Shown here piece by piece: positions 1-9,370 of a stretch of 64,000 nucleotides of DNA. The position numbers were made by a program, and so were the translations under genes. This DNA is from Streptomyces cellostaticus (GTDB lineage Bacteria; Actinomycetota; Actinomycetes; Streptomycetales; Streptomycetaceae): NCBI RefSeq assembly GCF_001513965.1, contig NZ_KQ948035.1, positions 68,041 through 132,040 on the forward strand, given 5' to 3'. Below the pieces are notes generated by a model. That model did not search any database. It saw only the letters and a list, made by a program, of their open reading frames with translations, and had not been told where the DNA came from. Numbering within the stretch: position 1 is the first letter of the stretch; every line of letters begins with the position of its first letter.

Positions 1-531
1 GCGGTACGACGAGTGGGGCCGCTCCGGAACGGAGGAAGGCCTTGTCGTTGAGATGTGAATCAACGGTGCACCGCGATGATCGGGGCGCCCGGAGCAGAAG
101 GATATCTCAATATTCGGGACGGGCTTGCGCTAACTGGCCATGTGAGCAGGGGGCTTCGGTGCGCGAGGGGACGGGCTGTGGCTGCTTTTGGTTCCCTCGG
201 AACCGGAGACGACTGTCACATGAAAACCCTTTCTATAAGGAATTGTTGAGTGTTCCGCAAGTGGCCTTTATGGAATGAGAGCCGAGGACAATCTCGAGGC
301 TTGGCCGAGAGGAGGATGAGGGGAGGCGGTTCATGTGACTGTCAGCTGCCGCGAGATCGTCTGATTCTGACCGGCGGTGGAGCGGCCTTCCTCGAAAACG
401 CCGGCGCTGTTCTTGGCCCGCTCCGGCACTGGCGGGTGGTGAGAGCACCAGGCTGCCGGGGCATGCGGCTGGGGCGAACCGCCTAGGTTCGATGGGGAAT
501 TGACGAGAGTCAGTGCAGAGATCGGAGACCC
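1..531. other. Upstream stretch without a recognised gene
   Basis: Several short overlapping open frames exist on both strands, but none shows a ribosome binding site, a recognisable motif or consistent codon use. The last 40 bases hold the 5' leader and Shine-Dalgarno (GGAG) of the next gene. I see no RNA gene or repeat here. Confidence 0.4.
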
Positions 532-927
532 ATGTCCACAAACAGCGCCGCGCTTACGATCGCCGAGCGCTTCCTCACCTCGTTCCAAGCCCGAGACTGG
601 GAGACGCTGCGTGACCTGCTGGCCGATGACATCACGTGGACCATGCCGGGAACCGGCGCTGTCTCCGGCACCATCCACGGCGCCGACGCGGTCGTGGACC
701 GGGCGCGGCACATCGCGGGCCAGGGGCTGTACACCGAGCTGCTGCATGTACTCGTCGGGGCACACGGCGCCGCCCTCTCGCTCCACAACACGGCAACCGC
801 CCCCGACGGCCGCAGGCTCGACGAGTACCTCGCGACCGTGCTGACCATGCGCCACGGCCGCATCACCGCCATCGACAGCTACCTGTCGGACGTCGACGGC
901 ATGAGCTCCTTCTTCACCGCGCCCTGA
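532..927 (+). CDS. SnoaL-like / NTF2-fold nuclear transport factor 2 family protein
   Basis: This 131-residue protein has the length and layout of the SnoaL-like NTF2 superfamily: an N-terminal helix pair (AERFLTSFQARDWETLRDLL), then DDITWTMPGTG and an extended beta-sheet half ending in a VLTMRHGRITAIDSYLSD strand. Such proteins form a cone-shaped pocket; members include polyketide cyclases, isomerases and many of unknown substrate. The W..PG strand and the RHGRI near the end are typical of the family. The ATG has a GGAG motif about six bases upstream. It stands alone and converges with the LAL regulator gene on the other strand. No substrate can be inferred. Confidence 0.8.
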   Translation: MSTNSAALTIAERFLTSFQARDWETLRDLLADDITWTMPGTGAVSGTIHGADAVVDRARHIAGQGLYTELLHVLVGAHGAALSLHNTATAPDGRRLDEYLATVLTMRHGRITAIDSYLSDVDGMSSFFTAP

Positions 928-1065
928 CCGGTCAGCTGATCAAGCTTGGTGGAACCCGTGGCCGAGGGCCGCTTGGCCACCTCCAGCACCTTGCGCGATG
1001 AAGGCGGCTCGCCGCACGGCTTCCTTGCGGCTGCTTCCGGCTGCAGCTCCAGCGATTCGGGGAGG

Positions 1066-3915
1066 CTATCTGACGGTGTCCGGGGAAGGCGGCCTGCTCT
1101 GAGGGGTGGCGCGTCGGGAGGCTGCTGGGTCCTGCTGGGGAATCTGGCCGGTGGCCAGCGCGGTGCTCAGATCGGCTCTGCCGTCGATGGCGAGCTTGCG
1201 GTAGACGTGCGTGAGGTGGAACTCCACGGTCCGCCGGCTGACGAACAGCGTGGTGGCGATGGCCTGGTTGTCCATGCCGCCGGCGGCAAGGGCAGCGATG
1301 CGCTGTTCGCGTTCGGTGAGGGCTTTCACACCCGACTGACGCTTACGGCGGGGGCGCGCTCCGGTGGCCAGCAGCGCGTGGTAGGCGCGCTCCGACAGAG
1401 GCGCGGCGCCCGAGGCGTCCGCGAGGTCGAGCGCCTGGCGCAGCACTGTCCGTGCCTCTGTGCCCCGGTCGGTGGCGTGAAGTGCTTCGCCGAGGTCGGT
1501 GAGCGTCCGGGCAAGGTCGTGCCGGGCGGGTGTGGCCTGGAGCAGTGCGGCGGCTTCGGACAGGGTGGTCACGGCCGCGGGGCCGGTCTGCAGGCGGCCG
1601 ATGGTGCGCAGGCTGGTGGCGATCGTGCGGGGGCTGCCCCAGCGCCGTGTGAGCACGAGCTCGGCTTCGGCCAGGTTCATGGCGGTTTCGTCGTCGCCGA
1701 GGCGCTGGTGGACAAGTGCTGCGTGGGAGCGCCAGGGTACGAGAGCAGGGTTGTCGTAACCGCCGTTGTGCATCTGCCGTGCGCAGGCGTCGAGTTCCCT
1801 CAAGGCCGTGTGATGTCGGTTGTGGGTGTGGTGGGTTCGAGCCCGGGCGGCGTAGAGAACCGCCCAGCTCCAGTGGTTGCCGGCGGGGCCTTGGTGGGAG
1901 GTGCGACAGAGATGCTCTGCTTGTTCGGTCTCGCCCAGGTCGATCAGGGCGTTGATGACCTGAGCGGTGACGTAAGGCTGGTACCGCTGCCCGGGAGGTG
2001 CCAGGGCGAGGGCCTGCCGACTGAGGGTCAGGGCCGAGGCCAGGTCGCCCATGCGGTGGGCGATTTTGGCGCGCATGGCCATGAAGAGGGACCGCAAGGG
2101 GGCCGGCTGGTCGTGCATGTCGTCGCCCAAGAGCTGGTCGCAGCAGTGCGCGGCGTCGGTGAGGCGGTCGGCGTGCAGCAGCGCGGTCGCCGCGAACGCG
2201 GCCGTGAGGGCGGGTTCCTCCCTCGGCTCGCGGCGGGCCAGCGCCCGGTCGGCGAAACCGGCGGCGGTGCTGGCGCACTGTCCGGTCAGGGTGGTCTTGA
2301 GGGCGAGGGCGGCCAGCAGCAGGCGCTGTCCGGGGCTTGAGCCGGCCACGTTGTCGGCTATGTTGGCGTGGGCGACCCAAGCGTCAGCCATGTGCGGAGT
2401 CTCCTCCAGGAGCACCAGGATGCCCTGGGCCCACAGGCGGTAAAGCGTCTCGCGGTCGTCCTCGCCGATCCGGCCGGCGAGCTTGTCCAGCAGGGCTACG
2501 GCTTCCTTGGCGCGCCCGGTGCGTGCCAGCGCCTCGGCCAGGTGAGGCACCAGTGCAGCATGCACGCCGATGTCCTCCTCCCCCTCAAGGGCCGTGCGCA
2601 GGTGGCCGACGGCCGAGCCGGGGGCGAGCTGGACCTCGGTGATGCCCAGCAGAGTGAGGAGCTCCGGGCGGTAGCTGTCCGCCGGAGGCTCCGCCAGGGC
2701 CCGGCGCAGGTATGCGCGCGCAGCGGGCGGATCGGGGCGCTCGCCGGCGACGCGGGCTGCCTCGTGCAACACCTGCACCCGCCAGTGCCGGCCATCCGGG
2801 GTGGTGCGCAGAAGCAGGTCTGCGATCTCCGTGGGACCGGCACCGAGATCGCGCAGTGCCTCGGCTGCCCGGGAGCGCAGCTTGTCGAGTGTGTGCTCGT
2901 CGGCCTGCGCGGTGAGCGCCTGCGTGATGACCGCGTTGGTCGGCTGCCAGGGCGGACCGGCGGGCAGCAGTCCGGCGTCCTCCAGGGCGGTGACTGCCTG
3001 TTCCGCGGCCGGCAGATCGATCCCGGCCGTGTGGGCCAGCAGGGGCAGGTCGGCAACGCGGTCGAGGGCGGTGACCGCGGTGGCAGCGGCGGCCACCGCG
3101 GGAGCGTGACGGTTCAACAAGAGCGGCAAGGCTCGCAGCAGGGCGCGATCGCAGACGCCGGCCGCTTGCCTCTGGGTGATCTGCGAGGGCGGGGTGCCGG
3201 TGCGGGCGAGGGCCTCGGCCACGGCGTCGAGCAGCGCGGGGTTGCCCCCGGCGGCCCTGTGGCACAGTGCCGCGGTCTCTTCCCCGAGGGCCTGGCCGAG
3301 CCGGTCGGCCAGGTAGTGCGCGGTGCCCTGCCCGGACAGCGGCCGCGGGCGCAGGCGGGGGAATTCCGGACAGGCCACCAGCTCGGCCGTGAGCACACCG
3401 TCGGGGGCGCCGGAAGCGGTCCGGGTGGCCACGGCCAGGGCGATGCAGACGCCGTGCAAGCGGCGTGCCAGGTAGGCCAGCCATTGCTGAGAGAGATCAT
3501 CGGCGTGCTGGGCGTCGTCCACCAGCAGTGCCAGGGGAGCGCGGCGGGACAGCCGCAGTAGGGTCAGGTAGAGGTCATGGAACCGGTCGACGGGCGGGGT
3601 ACCGCCCTCGTGCCCTGTGGGCGGCGGCACGGCTTGATTCCCGTCCAGCAGGCTGTGGTCCTCGTCGCTCAGGTGCGGATCGAGCAACTGCCGTACAGCC
3701 GCCCACGGTACCCGGGCCTCCCGGGGGCAGCAGCGGGCCCGCAGCACCCGCGCCTCCTGCATCCGGGCCAGTGCGGCGGCCTCCGCCAGAAGCGTGCTCT
3801 TCCCGGTGCCCGCGGGCGCTTCGATCAGTACGGCCGTGCCGTTCCCTTCGAAGCCCTGGCCGAGGACGAAATCAAGGGCCCGCAGCTCCGCGGTGCGTTC
3901 CACGAGAGGCGTCAT
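1066..3915 (-). CDS. LAL-family LuxR transcriptional regulator with AAA ATPase domain
   Basis: A 949-residue cytoplasmic regulator of the LAL (large ATP-binding regulators of the LuxR family) type. The N-terminal ATPase has a Walker A motif (APAGTGKST, residues about 33-41) and a Walker B-like LALLVDDAQHAD. A long alpha-helical, TPR-like middle follows, and a C-terminal LuxR helix-turn-helix begins near residue 866 (LTEREQRIAALAAGG ... RRTVEFHLTHVYRKL). LAL proteins usually activate secondary-metabolite or sugar-utilisation genes after binding ATP and an inducer. The start at 3915 is preferred over upstream in-frame codons because GGAGG lies six bases before it. No obvious target is adjacent, so its regulon is unknown. 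Confidence 0.92.
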   Translation of the reverse strand: MTPLVERTAELRALDFVLGQGFEGNGTAVLIEAPAGTGKSTLLAEAAALARMQEARVLRARCCPREARVPWAAVRQLLDPHLSDEDHSLLDGNQAVPPPTGHEGGTPPVDRFHDLYLTLLRLSRRAPLALLVDDAQHADDLSQQWLAYLARRLHGVCIALAVATRTASGAPDGVLTAELVACPEFPRLRPRPLSGQGTAHYLADRLGQALGEETAALCHRAAGGNPALLDAVAEALARTGTPPSQITQRQAAGVCDRALLRALPLLLNRHAPAVAAAATAVTALDRVADLPLLAHTAGIDLPAAEQAVTALEDAGLLPAGPPWQPTNAVITQALTAQADEHTLDKLRSRAAEALRDLGAGPTEIADLLLRTTPDGRHWRVQVLHEAARVAGERPDPPAARAYLRRALAEPPADSYRPELLTLLGITEVQLAPGSAVGHLRTALEGEEDIGVHAALVPHLAEALARTGRAKEAVALLDKLAGRIGEDDRETLYRLWAQGILVLLEETPHMADAWVAHANIADNVAGSSPGQRLLLAALALKTTLTGQCASTAAGFADRALARREPREEPALTAAFAATALLHADRLTDAAHCCDQLLGDDMHDQPAPLRSLFMAMRAKIAHRMGDLASALTLSRQALALAPPGQRYQPYVTAQVINALIDLGETEQAEHLCRTSHQGPAGNHWSWAVLYAARARTHHTHNRHHTALRELDACARQMHNGGYDNPALVPWRSHAALVHQRLGDDETAMNLAEAELVLTRRWGSPRTIATSLRTIGRLQTGPAAVTTLSEAAALLQATPARHDLARTLTDLGEALHATDRGTEARTVLRQALDLADASGAAPLSERAYHALLATGARPRRKRQSGVKALTEREQRIAALAAGGMDNQAIATTLFVSRRTVEFHLTHVYRKLAIDGRADLSTALATGQIPQQDPAASRRATPQSRPPSPDTVR

Positions 3916-4375
3916 GGTTCCTCCTGACCGTTGCGCAACCCGTGCCCGCATCAAGGAGAAGCACGCCGGCCAGTGCGCACGCTGCGGGATTACCAGGCGT
4001 CGCGGCGTCGGCGGCCGTCTGACGTACGTCTCCTTTTGCGCCGGGCCCGGTGGCTGCCCATCCTCACCCGGCGGGGCGGGGCACTAAAAGTGGCCAAGAG
4101 TCCGAATTAACCCAAGAAACATTAAAGTGGACGCAAAGTGCGGAAGTGCTGTGCGGAATGCCGGCCCACGCGCCACACGGGAGTTCCGCGGGCCGCTCCG
4201 CAGCTGTCCGGGCCAGCCTCCGCAGGCTTGGGAAAGCAGCCGCACAGGTTCGGCCGCAGGACCGGACCGAACCTCTTGTAGCGCTGCTGACCTGCGATTT
4301 CTCATGCTTCTACGCCACTTCGGCGAGTCGGTCGGCGGCCTTGCCGGTCGACGATCCACCAGGGGAGACAGACTC

Positions 4376-5005
4376 ATGAGAAAGCACCGTGAGGTCGCCG
4401 TAAGGTCAGCTCGGCGGGTTGCTGCCAGCGCCGCCGTCGCCGCTCTGGGCATCACCGGCCTCGTCGGGCTCGCGTCCACCGCTCACGCGGACGACGACCC
4501 TTCATCCAGCAGCGTCGAATTTCCCGCCGACTCCCTCAACACCGAGGCGTTCAACCGCATCATGCACGAACCCCTCGACGAATTCGCGCAGGAGGAGCAG
4601 ACGAACAACCCCACAGGTTCGAACGATCCCATCGTCGACGGCAACGGCATCCGTTGGGACACCGACGGCTGCTCCGACCCCACCGGCCAGTTCGGAGGCG
4701 GTGACGCACGCATCGCCTGCGAGCGGCACGACGTCGCCTTCCGCACCCTCCAGCAGAACGATCTGTGGAACGCGGACAGCATGAACGATGCCAACAGGAA
4801 TTTCACCGATGACCTGAGCGGACTCCAGCAGGGGGGAAGAATCAGTGAAACCCAGGAAATCGCTCTCGGTGCAGGCGCCGGGGTCGGTTCCAACCTCCCG
4901 AGCTCAGTCAACGGTCTCCCCTCGTATGACGGCAGCACAGACAGCCCCTTCGACGACCAGGCCGGCGACGACGGCGTGTTCCAGCCCTCGGAAGGCGCAC
5001 GGTAG
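4376..5005 (+). CDS. Secreted prokaryotic phospholipase A2-like protein
   Basis: A 209-residue protein with a twin-arginine-free Sec signal peptide (MRKHREVAVRSARR, hydrophobic run, cleavage predicted after AHA at residue 38). The mature part carries the prokaryotic PLA2 signature: DGCS at residues 97-100, then ACERHDVAFR at 114-123, with the catalytic His118-Asp119 pair and Cys99/Cys115 as the likely conserved disulfide. Family members are secreted calcium-dependent enzymes cleaving the sn-2 ester of phospholipids. Here Phe replaces the usual Tyr after HDxx, and an acidic tail of about 80 residues extends past the core. The start is set by AGGGGAG seven bases upstream; the frame is open further upstream without a binding site. 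A strong hairpin follows the stop. Confidence 0.75.
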   Translation: MRKHREVAVRSARRVAASAAVAALGITGLVGLASTAHADDDPSSSSVEFPADSLNTEAFNRIMHEPLDEFAQEEQTNNPTGSNDPIVDGNGIRWDTDGCSDPTGQFGGGDARIACERHDVAFRTLQQNDLWNADSMNDANRNFTDDLSGLQQGGRISETQEIALGAGAGVGSNLPSSVNGLPSYDGSTDSPFDDQAGDDGVFQPSEGAR

Positions 5006-5034
5006 GCAGGAACCGGCATAACGTCGGCATCCTC

Positions 5035-5072
5035 GCCGGGTGCGGCGGATCTCATGACCCGCCGCACCCGGC
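5035..5072 (+). terminator. Hairpin terminator after the PLA2-like gene
   Basis: A perfect 14-bp stem (GCCGGGTGCGGCGG at 5035-5048 with its complement at 5059-5072) and a 10-base loop lies 30 bases after the stop codon. There is no T tract, as is common for Streptomyces terminators. From 5073 to 5492 I see no gene or other structure. Confidence 0.75.
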
Positions 5073-5492
5073 CCCTCTCCGCCCCTGACGACCGGCTGGT
5101 CGCAGGAGATGTCCGGAGAGCCACAGGAGCAGGGGACTTCTCGGCCGGGTTGTCCGGTGGTCCCCATGGGCGCACGGCCGTGTGCTGTGCATCCGGCATC
5201 CGGTGCGTACAGGGCCCGGTAAACAGACCGGCACGGGCTGGAATCCACGCCGCATGCGCATGGTCGCCCCCGCTGGGCAGCAGGCAGGCGCCATGCGGGC
5301 CGGCGGTCCGGGACCGCGCAGGCACGCGGCAGCGTCCCCGGCCAGATGTTCATTCTTCAAGTGCTGATCGTCGTGTCCTGGTCGTGGTGGCCGTGGTCGC
5401 CCTTGTTCAGCCTGCCCCCGGACCGGAGGCCCAGCCGGGGGCGCCGCCGCAGCAACCTTCGTCATCTGGCTCGGCACATGATCGCCCGGAGC

Positions 5493-6119
5493 TCAATGGG
5501 CCGCTGCGGTGCGGTAGAGGTGGTCCAGTACCCGGATGGTTTCGGCGCTACTGCCGGCCTGGAACGGGGAGGTGCGAAGACGCCCGCCCACAACGACAGT
5601 GGGCTCTTCGACCACCTGGTAGCGCTCCCGGAGCGCAGGTGCCGCCTGGACGGCGTCGGTAACTTCCTTGGACTCATAGGCGGTGCGTACCGCCTCCATG
5701 TCGAGACCCTGCTTGGCTGCCCACTTCAGGGTGTTCTTCTCAGTGGTGAGGTTCTGGTGCCGGTCGCGCACGGCGTGGAAGACCGGAATCGCCTCTTGCT
5801 GCGCGAGACCGAGCCGGTCCAGCGTGTAATACAGGCGGGCGTAGGCGACCATTTCGGGCTGGTCCGTCCAGACTGCCGGGATCCGCAGTACCTTCACCGG
5901 GGGCTTCTGCCGTGCGGCCCAGTCGTCCAGCGGCTTTTCGAGCTGATATGAGTGCGGGCAGTCGTACCAGAACACTTCCACCACTTGCCGGGCGTCTACG
6001 CCGGTGACCGGTTTTGCGAGCCGGATGTACTGCGCACCCTCCTTCGGTTCGCCGGATGCGGCGCCGAGCAGGCAGGTGAGAACGGTGGACACCGCGATCA
6101 AGCGCAACAACTTCTTCAT
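5493..6119 (-). CDS. DsbA-like thioredoxin-fold protein with CPHS active site
   Basis: A 208-residue exported protein: signal peptide MKKLLRLIAVSTVLTCLLGA, then YIRLAKPVTG and VEVFWYDCPHSYQLEKPLDDW, which match the N-terminal strand and active-site helix of proteobacterial DsbA, followed by the helical insertion and a cis-proline loop (EEPTVVVGGRL). The active site is Cys54-Pro-His-Ser57, so the second, resolving cysteine of the CPHC motif is absent. With one cysteine it cannot perform the usual disulfide exchange unless partnered; a thiol-trapping, reductase or glutathione-linked role are alternatives. The start at 6119 has AAGGTGG six bases upstream. It stands alone and is closer in style to Gram-negative DsbA than to the usual actinobacterial DsbA-like proteins. 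Confidence 0.8.
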   Translation of the reverse strand: MKKLLRLIAVSTVLTCLLGAASGEPKEGAQYIRLAKPVTGVDARQVVEVFWYDCPHSYQLEKPLDDWAARQKPPVKVLRIPAVWTDQPEMVAYARLYYTLDRLGLAQQEAIPVFHAVRDRHQNLTTEKNTLKWAAKQGLDMEAVRTAYESKEVTDAVQAAPALRERYQVVEEPTVVVGGRLRTSPFQAGSSAETIRVLDHLYRTAAAH

Positions 6120-6295
6120 GGCCGCCACCTTGCGCGATGCGTCCGGGCGCACCCTGGTGACACACGCAACGTCCCCCGATCGGACCGTCCACCTGCGGAC
6201 CAAGGTCACCCGCGAGGAGGCGGTTCCGCACTGCCGCCCTGGCGATGGTCTTCGGACCGGTCGAATCCACGCAGGTCCGCCGACCCGGTGATCGG

Positions 6296-6814
6296 AATGC
6301 AGGATGCGGCCCGGGGTTTGCTGGACGGGATGAACGATGCCGGGCTGGCGCCATCCTCATCGTGCTGCGCTACCTGCTGGAGACGTGTGACACCGCTGAC
6401 GAGGCCATCGGCAAGCTGCAGTCCATACCGATCGCCATCCCGCAGAACGTCACCCTTGTCGATTCCGAGCAGGCAGTGACGGTGTTCGTGGGGCCGGACA
6501 TCCCTCTGGCCAAGGCGCCGGACGCCTGCGCTGCCGACCACCAGCACATGCCGGTGCCTGACGAGCAGGAGCAGTTCTCCCGGACCCAGGAGCGACTGAG
6601 CGCCATTCGTGCAGCGGGCACGGACGTGGCGGCGATGCTGAAGTCGCCGCTGTATCAATCCGGGCACGACGAGGGGTGGGGAACGGTCTACACCGCCCAT
6701 TACCAGCCCTCCGAGGGCCGGGTGACTTACTACTGGCCTGGCGAGTCCTGGGGACAGTCCTTCGACGACTTCGCTCCGGAGTCCCGCAACGTGACCATCG
6801 GCCAAGTCGGCTGA
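6296..6814 (+). pseudogene. C45-type acyltransferase/hydrolase remnant, truncated and frameshifted
   Basis: The sequence reads GLLDGMNDAGLA in one frame and then, after position about 6349, VLRYLLETCDTADEAIGKL, IPQNVTLVD and TVFVGPD in another. Together these match the middle and C-terminal half of C45 (acyl-CoA:6-aminopenicillanate acyltransferase-like) Ntn-hydrolases. The expected strand between AGLA and LRYLLE, with its TFGG motif, is missing, so a short deletion caused the frame change. The N-terminal part with the nucleophile cysteine is also absent. The C-terminal frame runs to a normal-looking end (GWGTVYTAHYQPSEGRVTYYW ... NVTIGQVG). It cannot make an active enzyme. Confidence 0.65.
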
Positions 6815-7235
6815 GCGTTCGCCGCGATCTTGAGCCGGCAGGCGGCCGGAGGCTGTCGGATGGTGCCAAGTGACGGGTCATCAGGGCGAGTTGCTGCTGG
6901 TGTCCGGATGCCCGCGATCGTCGGCAGCGAGACCGGGGAACGCCACGACGAGTTGGTCATCTCGGTGGTGTACTCGCGGTTGAAGACCGTCATCGGCGCG
7001 ATGACCGGGCGGCCTCCGCGGATTGGTGAGGGGCTCGGCCGACTGCAATTCAGCATTCGAACGATCTCGGCGGACGGTCGGGTACGCAATGAACACCGGC
7101 CTGATCTTTCGTCCACTGCCGAGCCGGCCGGGGCGGACCTGTCCCGCCGGCGGGCGACTGGGGCTGTTTCCCTGCGGAATGAGCAAGCGCTTAGTTGTGT
7201 GGTAGGGGTAGTCCGGGTGTCATGGAGGGGCAGTT
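6815..7235. other. Intergenic stretch without a recognised gene
   Basis: Open frames occur on both strands but none has a plausible start, a ribosome binding site or a motif I recognise. It may hold degraded sequence continuing from the C45 remnant. The GGAGGGG sequence at about 7223 belongs to the next gene. Confidence 0.3.
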
Positions 7236-8036
7236 ATGTCGTTGTCGGAAGCCGAGGCCTTCTACGAGCGGGAGGCCAGCGACCGGTTCCTGCCCACCGC
7301 CTACACCCGGGGACCCTGGGACGCCGACTCCCAGCACGCCGGTCCGCCGGCCGCGCTGCTCGGGCTGGCTGTCGAGCAGCGGCCGGGCGGACGGCCGGAC
7401 ATGCGGGTTGCCCGGCTCACGTACGAGATCATGCGCCCGGTGCCGATGCGCCCCCTGACTGTGGCCACGCGTGTGCTGCGTGCCGGGCGCAGCGTCGAGC
7501 TCGTGGAGGTCGGTCTGACGCCCGACGGCGGCGAGGAAGTGATGCGGGCGACGGTGTTGCTGATGAAGGCGGTGCCTGGCTCGGTACCCGAGGTGTCGCA
7601 GGGCCGGCAGGTGCCTGGGCCTGGGGCCGCATCCCCGAAGGCCTTCTTCCCGGTCTCGTGGGACCACGGCTATCACACCGCCATGGAAGTGCGCTTCGCT
7701 GCCGGTTCCTTCCTTGAGTCCGGCTCGGCCACGGCGTGGATGCGTATGAGGGTCCCCCTGGTCGCGGGCGAGGAGATCATGCCGCTGAGCCGGGTGCTGA
7801 CGGCTGCCGACTCGGGTAACGGTGTCAGCGCCGAGCTGGATTTCCACCGTTACGTCTTCATCAACACCGACCTCACGGTCAGCTTGCAGCGCCACCCCGA
7901 GGGCGAGTGGGTCTGCCTGGACGCCCGGACGATGGTGGACGGCGCGGGCATCGGCCTCGCCGAGTCCGCCCTGCTGGACGAGAAGGGCCTGCTCGGCCGC
8001 AGTACCCAGACCCTGTACGTGGCCGCCCGCGGCTGA
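7236..8036 (+). CDS. Thioesterase family protein (double-hotdog, TesB-like)
   Basis: A 266-residue protein with two hotdog-like halves. The first has the substrate-helix region GPWDADSQHAGPPAALLGLAVE and the strands RLTYEIMRPVPMRPLTVATRVLR and RSVELVEVGLTPDGGEEVMRATVLLMK. The second has AWMRMRVPLVAGE, a LSRVLTAADSGNGVSAELDF helix and VCLDARTMVDGAGIGLAESALLDEKGLLGRS-type strands, which is the standard end of this family (written here as separate motifs). Members hydrolyse acyl-CoA thioesters or act as inactive scaffolds. GGAGGGG precedes the ATG by seven bases. No neighbour suggests a pathway. Confidence 0.85.
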   Translation: MSLSEAEAFYEREASDRFLPTAYTRGPWDADSQHAGPPAALLGLAVEQRPGGRPDMRVARLTYEIMRPVPMRPLTVATRVLRAGRSVELVEVGLTPDGGEEVMRATVLLMKAVPGSVPEVSQGRQVPGPGAASPKAFFPVSWDHGYHTAMEVRFAAGSFLESGSATAWMRMRVPLVAGEEIMPLSRVLTAADSGNGVSAELDFHRYVFINTDLTVSLQRHPEGEWVCLDARTMVDGAGIGLAESALLDEKGLLGRSTQTLYVAARG

Positions 8037-8171
8037 AGCAGCAGCCACGGCCTGCGCACCCGAAGCCTGCCCAAGGCCTGCACCCCCAGCCCCACGCCCG
8101 GGCACTTTCGGCTCGGTGATCCTGGTTGCTCGCCGATTCGTGTGCATCGGCGAGGTCGGGATGATGGCAGT

Positions 8172-8771
8172 GTGGACGTGAACCAGATTCTCGGTGGGGC
8201 CGAGCCGGTGGACGCGCTCGAGGTGGCGCAGACGGCCAGGACAGCCGTGGCGTGGCTGCCGCCGCAGGAGCTCTGGCCGGCGATCCAGGACATCCGCTGG
8301 GAGCACGATCCGCAGGTACGGCGGTGGCCGCCGCACGTGAATCTGTTGTTCGGCTTCGTACCGGAGGAGCAGTTCGCGCTGGCTGTACCTCTGCTTTGTG
8401 CTGCCGCGGCGGAAAGCGCGGCTTTCACCGCGCGTCTGGCCGGCGTGCGGTACTTCCGGCACCGGCATTACGCGACGATATGGCTCGACCCGGCCGCGGC
8501 GGGCCTGGCGCCGTGGGCCCGCCTCCACAGGTCGCTGGGGCTGCGGTTCCCGCTCTGCCGCGGGCGCGACGGCCGCTTCACCCCTCATCTGTCCCTCGGT
8601 CGCACACAGGACCCGCAGCGTCTGGCCGCTGAATGCGCTGCCCGGCTCGGCGCACTGTCGGCCTTGATAGAGGACATGGTCCTGCTCTCCCGGCGCGGCG
8701 AGGAACCCATGCGGCCCCGGGCCGTGATCACGCTGGGCACGGGTGAGGTCCGCCGACTGCCGGAGCTCTGA
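8172..8771 (+). CDS. 2'-5' RNA ligase family protein
   Basis: A 199-residue 2H-phosphoesterase-type protein. The two conserved histidine motifs appear as WPPHVNLLFGF and FTPHLSLGR, each giving the HxN/S-hydrophobic pattern that forms the paired active site in 2'-5' RNA ligases and cyclic phosphodiesterases. The C-terminal half ends with MRPRAVITLGTGEVRRLPEL. The precise substrate (RNA 2',3'-cyclic phosphate or small cyclic nucleotide) cannot be read from sequence. The start is uncertain: GTG at 8172 has GAGGTCGGG upstream, an ATG at 8142 would add ten residues, and a GTG at 8178 is also possible. Confidence 0.8.
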   Translation: MDVNQILGGAEPVDALEVAQTARTAVAWLPPQELWPAIQDIRWEHDPQVRRWPPHVNLLFGFVPEEQFALAVPLLCAAAAESAAFTARLAGVRYFRHRHYATIWLDPAAAGLAPWARLHRSLGLRFPLCRGRDGRFTPHLSLGRTQDPQRLAAECAARLGALSALIEDMVLLSRRGEEPMRPRAVITLGTGEVRRLPEL

Positions 8772-8881
8772 CGGTGGCCCAGGACACACATGGTGCAGCC
8801 GGACCCTTCGAGCCCAGACTCTGAGGGCGAGGAGCGAGTCGCCCAGGGCGGTACCTCGGACCCGGTAGGAACACGGTGTCG

Positions 8882-9370
8882 TCATGCCCCGCATGACCAT
8901 GCGGCCGTTCCTCCCACGTGACGAGGCGATGGGGCGCCGTGAGGACCGCCTCGTAGGAACCGGGGGGCACACCGGCAGGCGTCCGGGAGCCGGTAGGCCT
9001 CGACGATCGCCCAGCGGATGCACAGAGCCAGGTTCAGCCATCCAGTGTCTCGACCGCTGCGGGGAGAGCCCTCTGCGCCGACTTCGGCGAATGCGGTCAT
9101 GACTGCTTCTGCGGCGGCAAGGAATCGCGCGACGGCTTCCGGCCCCGGCGCCTCGGCCTTCCAGTGCGTCAGGTCATCGCCGTCAGCCCTCGCCGCCGCC
9201 GCGAAACCCCGGTGCTGGGCCGTCATGTGCGCGAGCAGCTCGCCCAGATTCCAGGCCGAGCAGGGGGTCGGGCGAGTGAGGTCCTCCAGGCTCACCCGGC
9301 GGACCACGGCGATGCTCTCGCGTACCGCACGTTCGTTGAAGGCCTTGATGGTCACTAAGTCCATACGCAT
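8882..9370 (-). CDS. Mycothiol-dependent maleylpyruvate isomerase/DinB-like protein, C-terminus abnormal
   Basis: Residues 1-100 match the DinB-like maleylpyruvate isomerase N-terminal domain: DLVTIKAFNERAVRES, DLTRPTPCSAWNLGELLAHM, TAQHRGFAAAARADG, with the metal-binding histidine in the LLAHMTAQH helix. The expected second half, with a FHFxDYVVHGWD-like helix, is missing: after AFAEVGAEG the frame runs into proline- and arginine-rich sequence, while family-like ending strands are hinted at in other frames. The gene is probably frameshifted or has an internal deletion. Starts at 9370 or 9364 both lie inside the 33-bp palindrome shared with the divergent MarR gene, so the MarR protein very likely represses it. 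Confidence 0.6.
   Translation of the reverse strand: MRMDLVTIKAFNERAVRESIAVVRRVSLEDLTRPTPCSAWNLGELLAHMTAQHRGFAAAARADGDDLTHWKAEAPGPEAVARFLAAAEAVMTAFAEVGAEGSPRSGRDTGWLNLALCIRWAIVEAYRLPDACRCAPRFLRGGPHGAPSPRHVGGTAAWSCGA

Noticed and set aside
946..2340. Plus-strand frame of 464 codons opposite the LAL regulator
   Set aside because: Composition is Gly/Arg/Val-rich with no motif; the opposite strand has an unambiguous LuxR and ATPase gene.
7191..9041. 616-codon minus-strand frame opposite the thioesterase and RNA ligase genes
   Set aside because: No motif and antisense to two well-supported genes. Only its first part may contain decayed sequence of the maleylpyruvate-isomerase-like gene.
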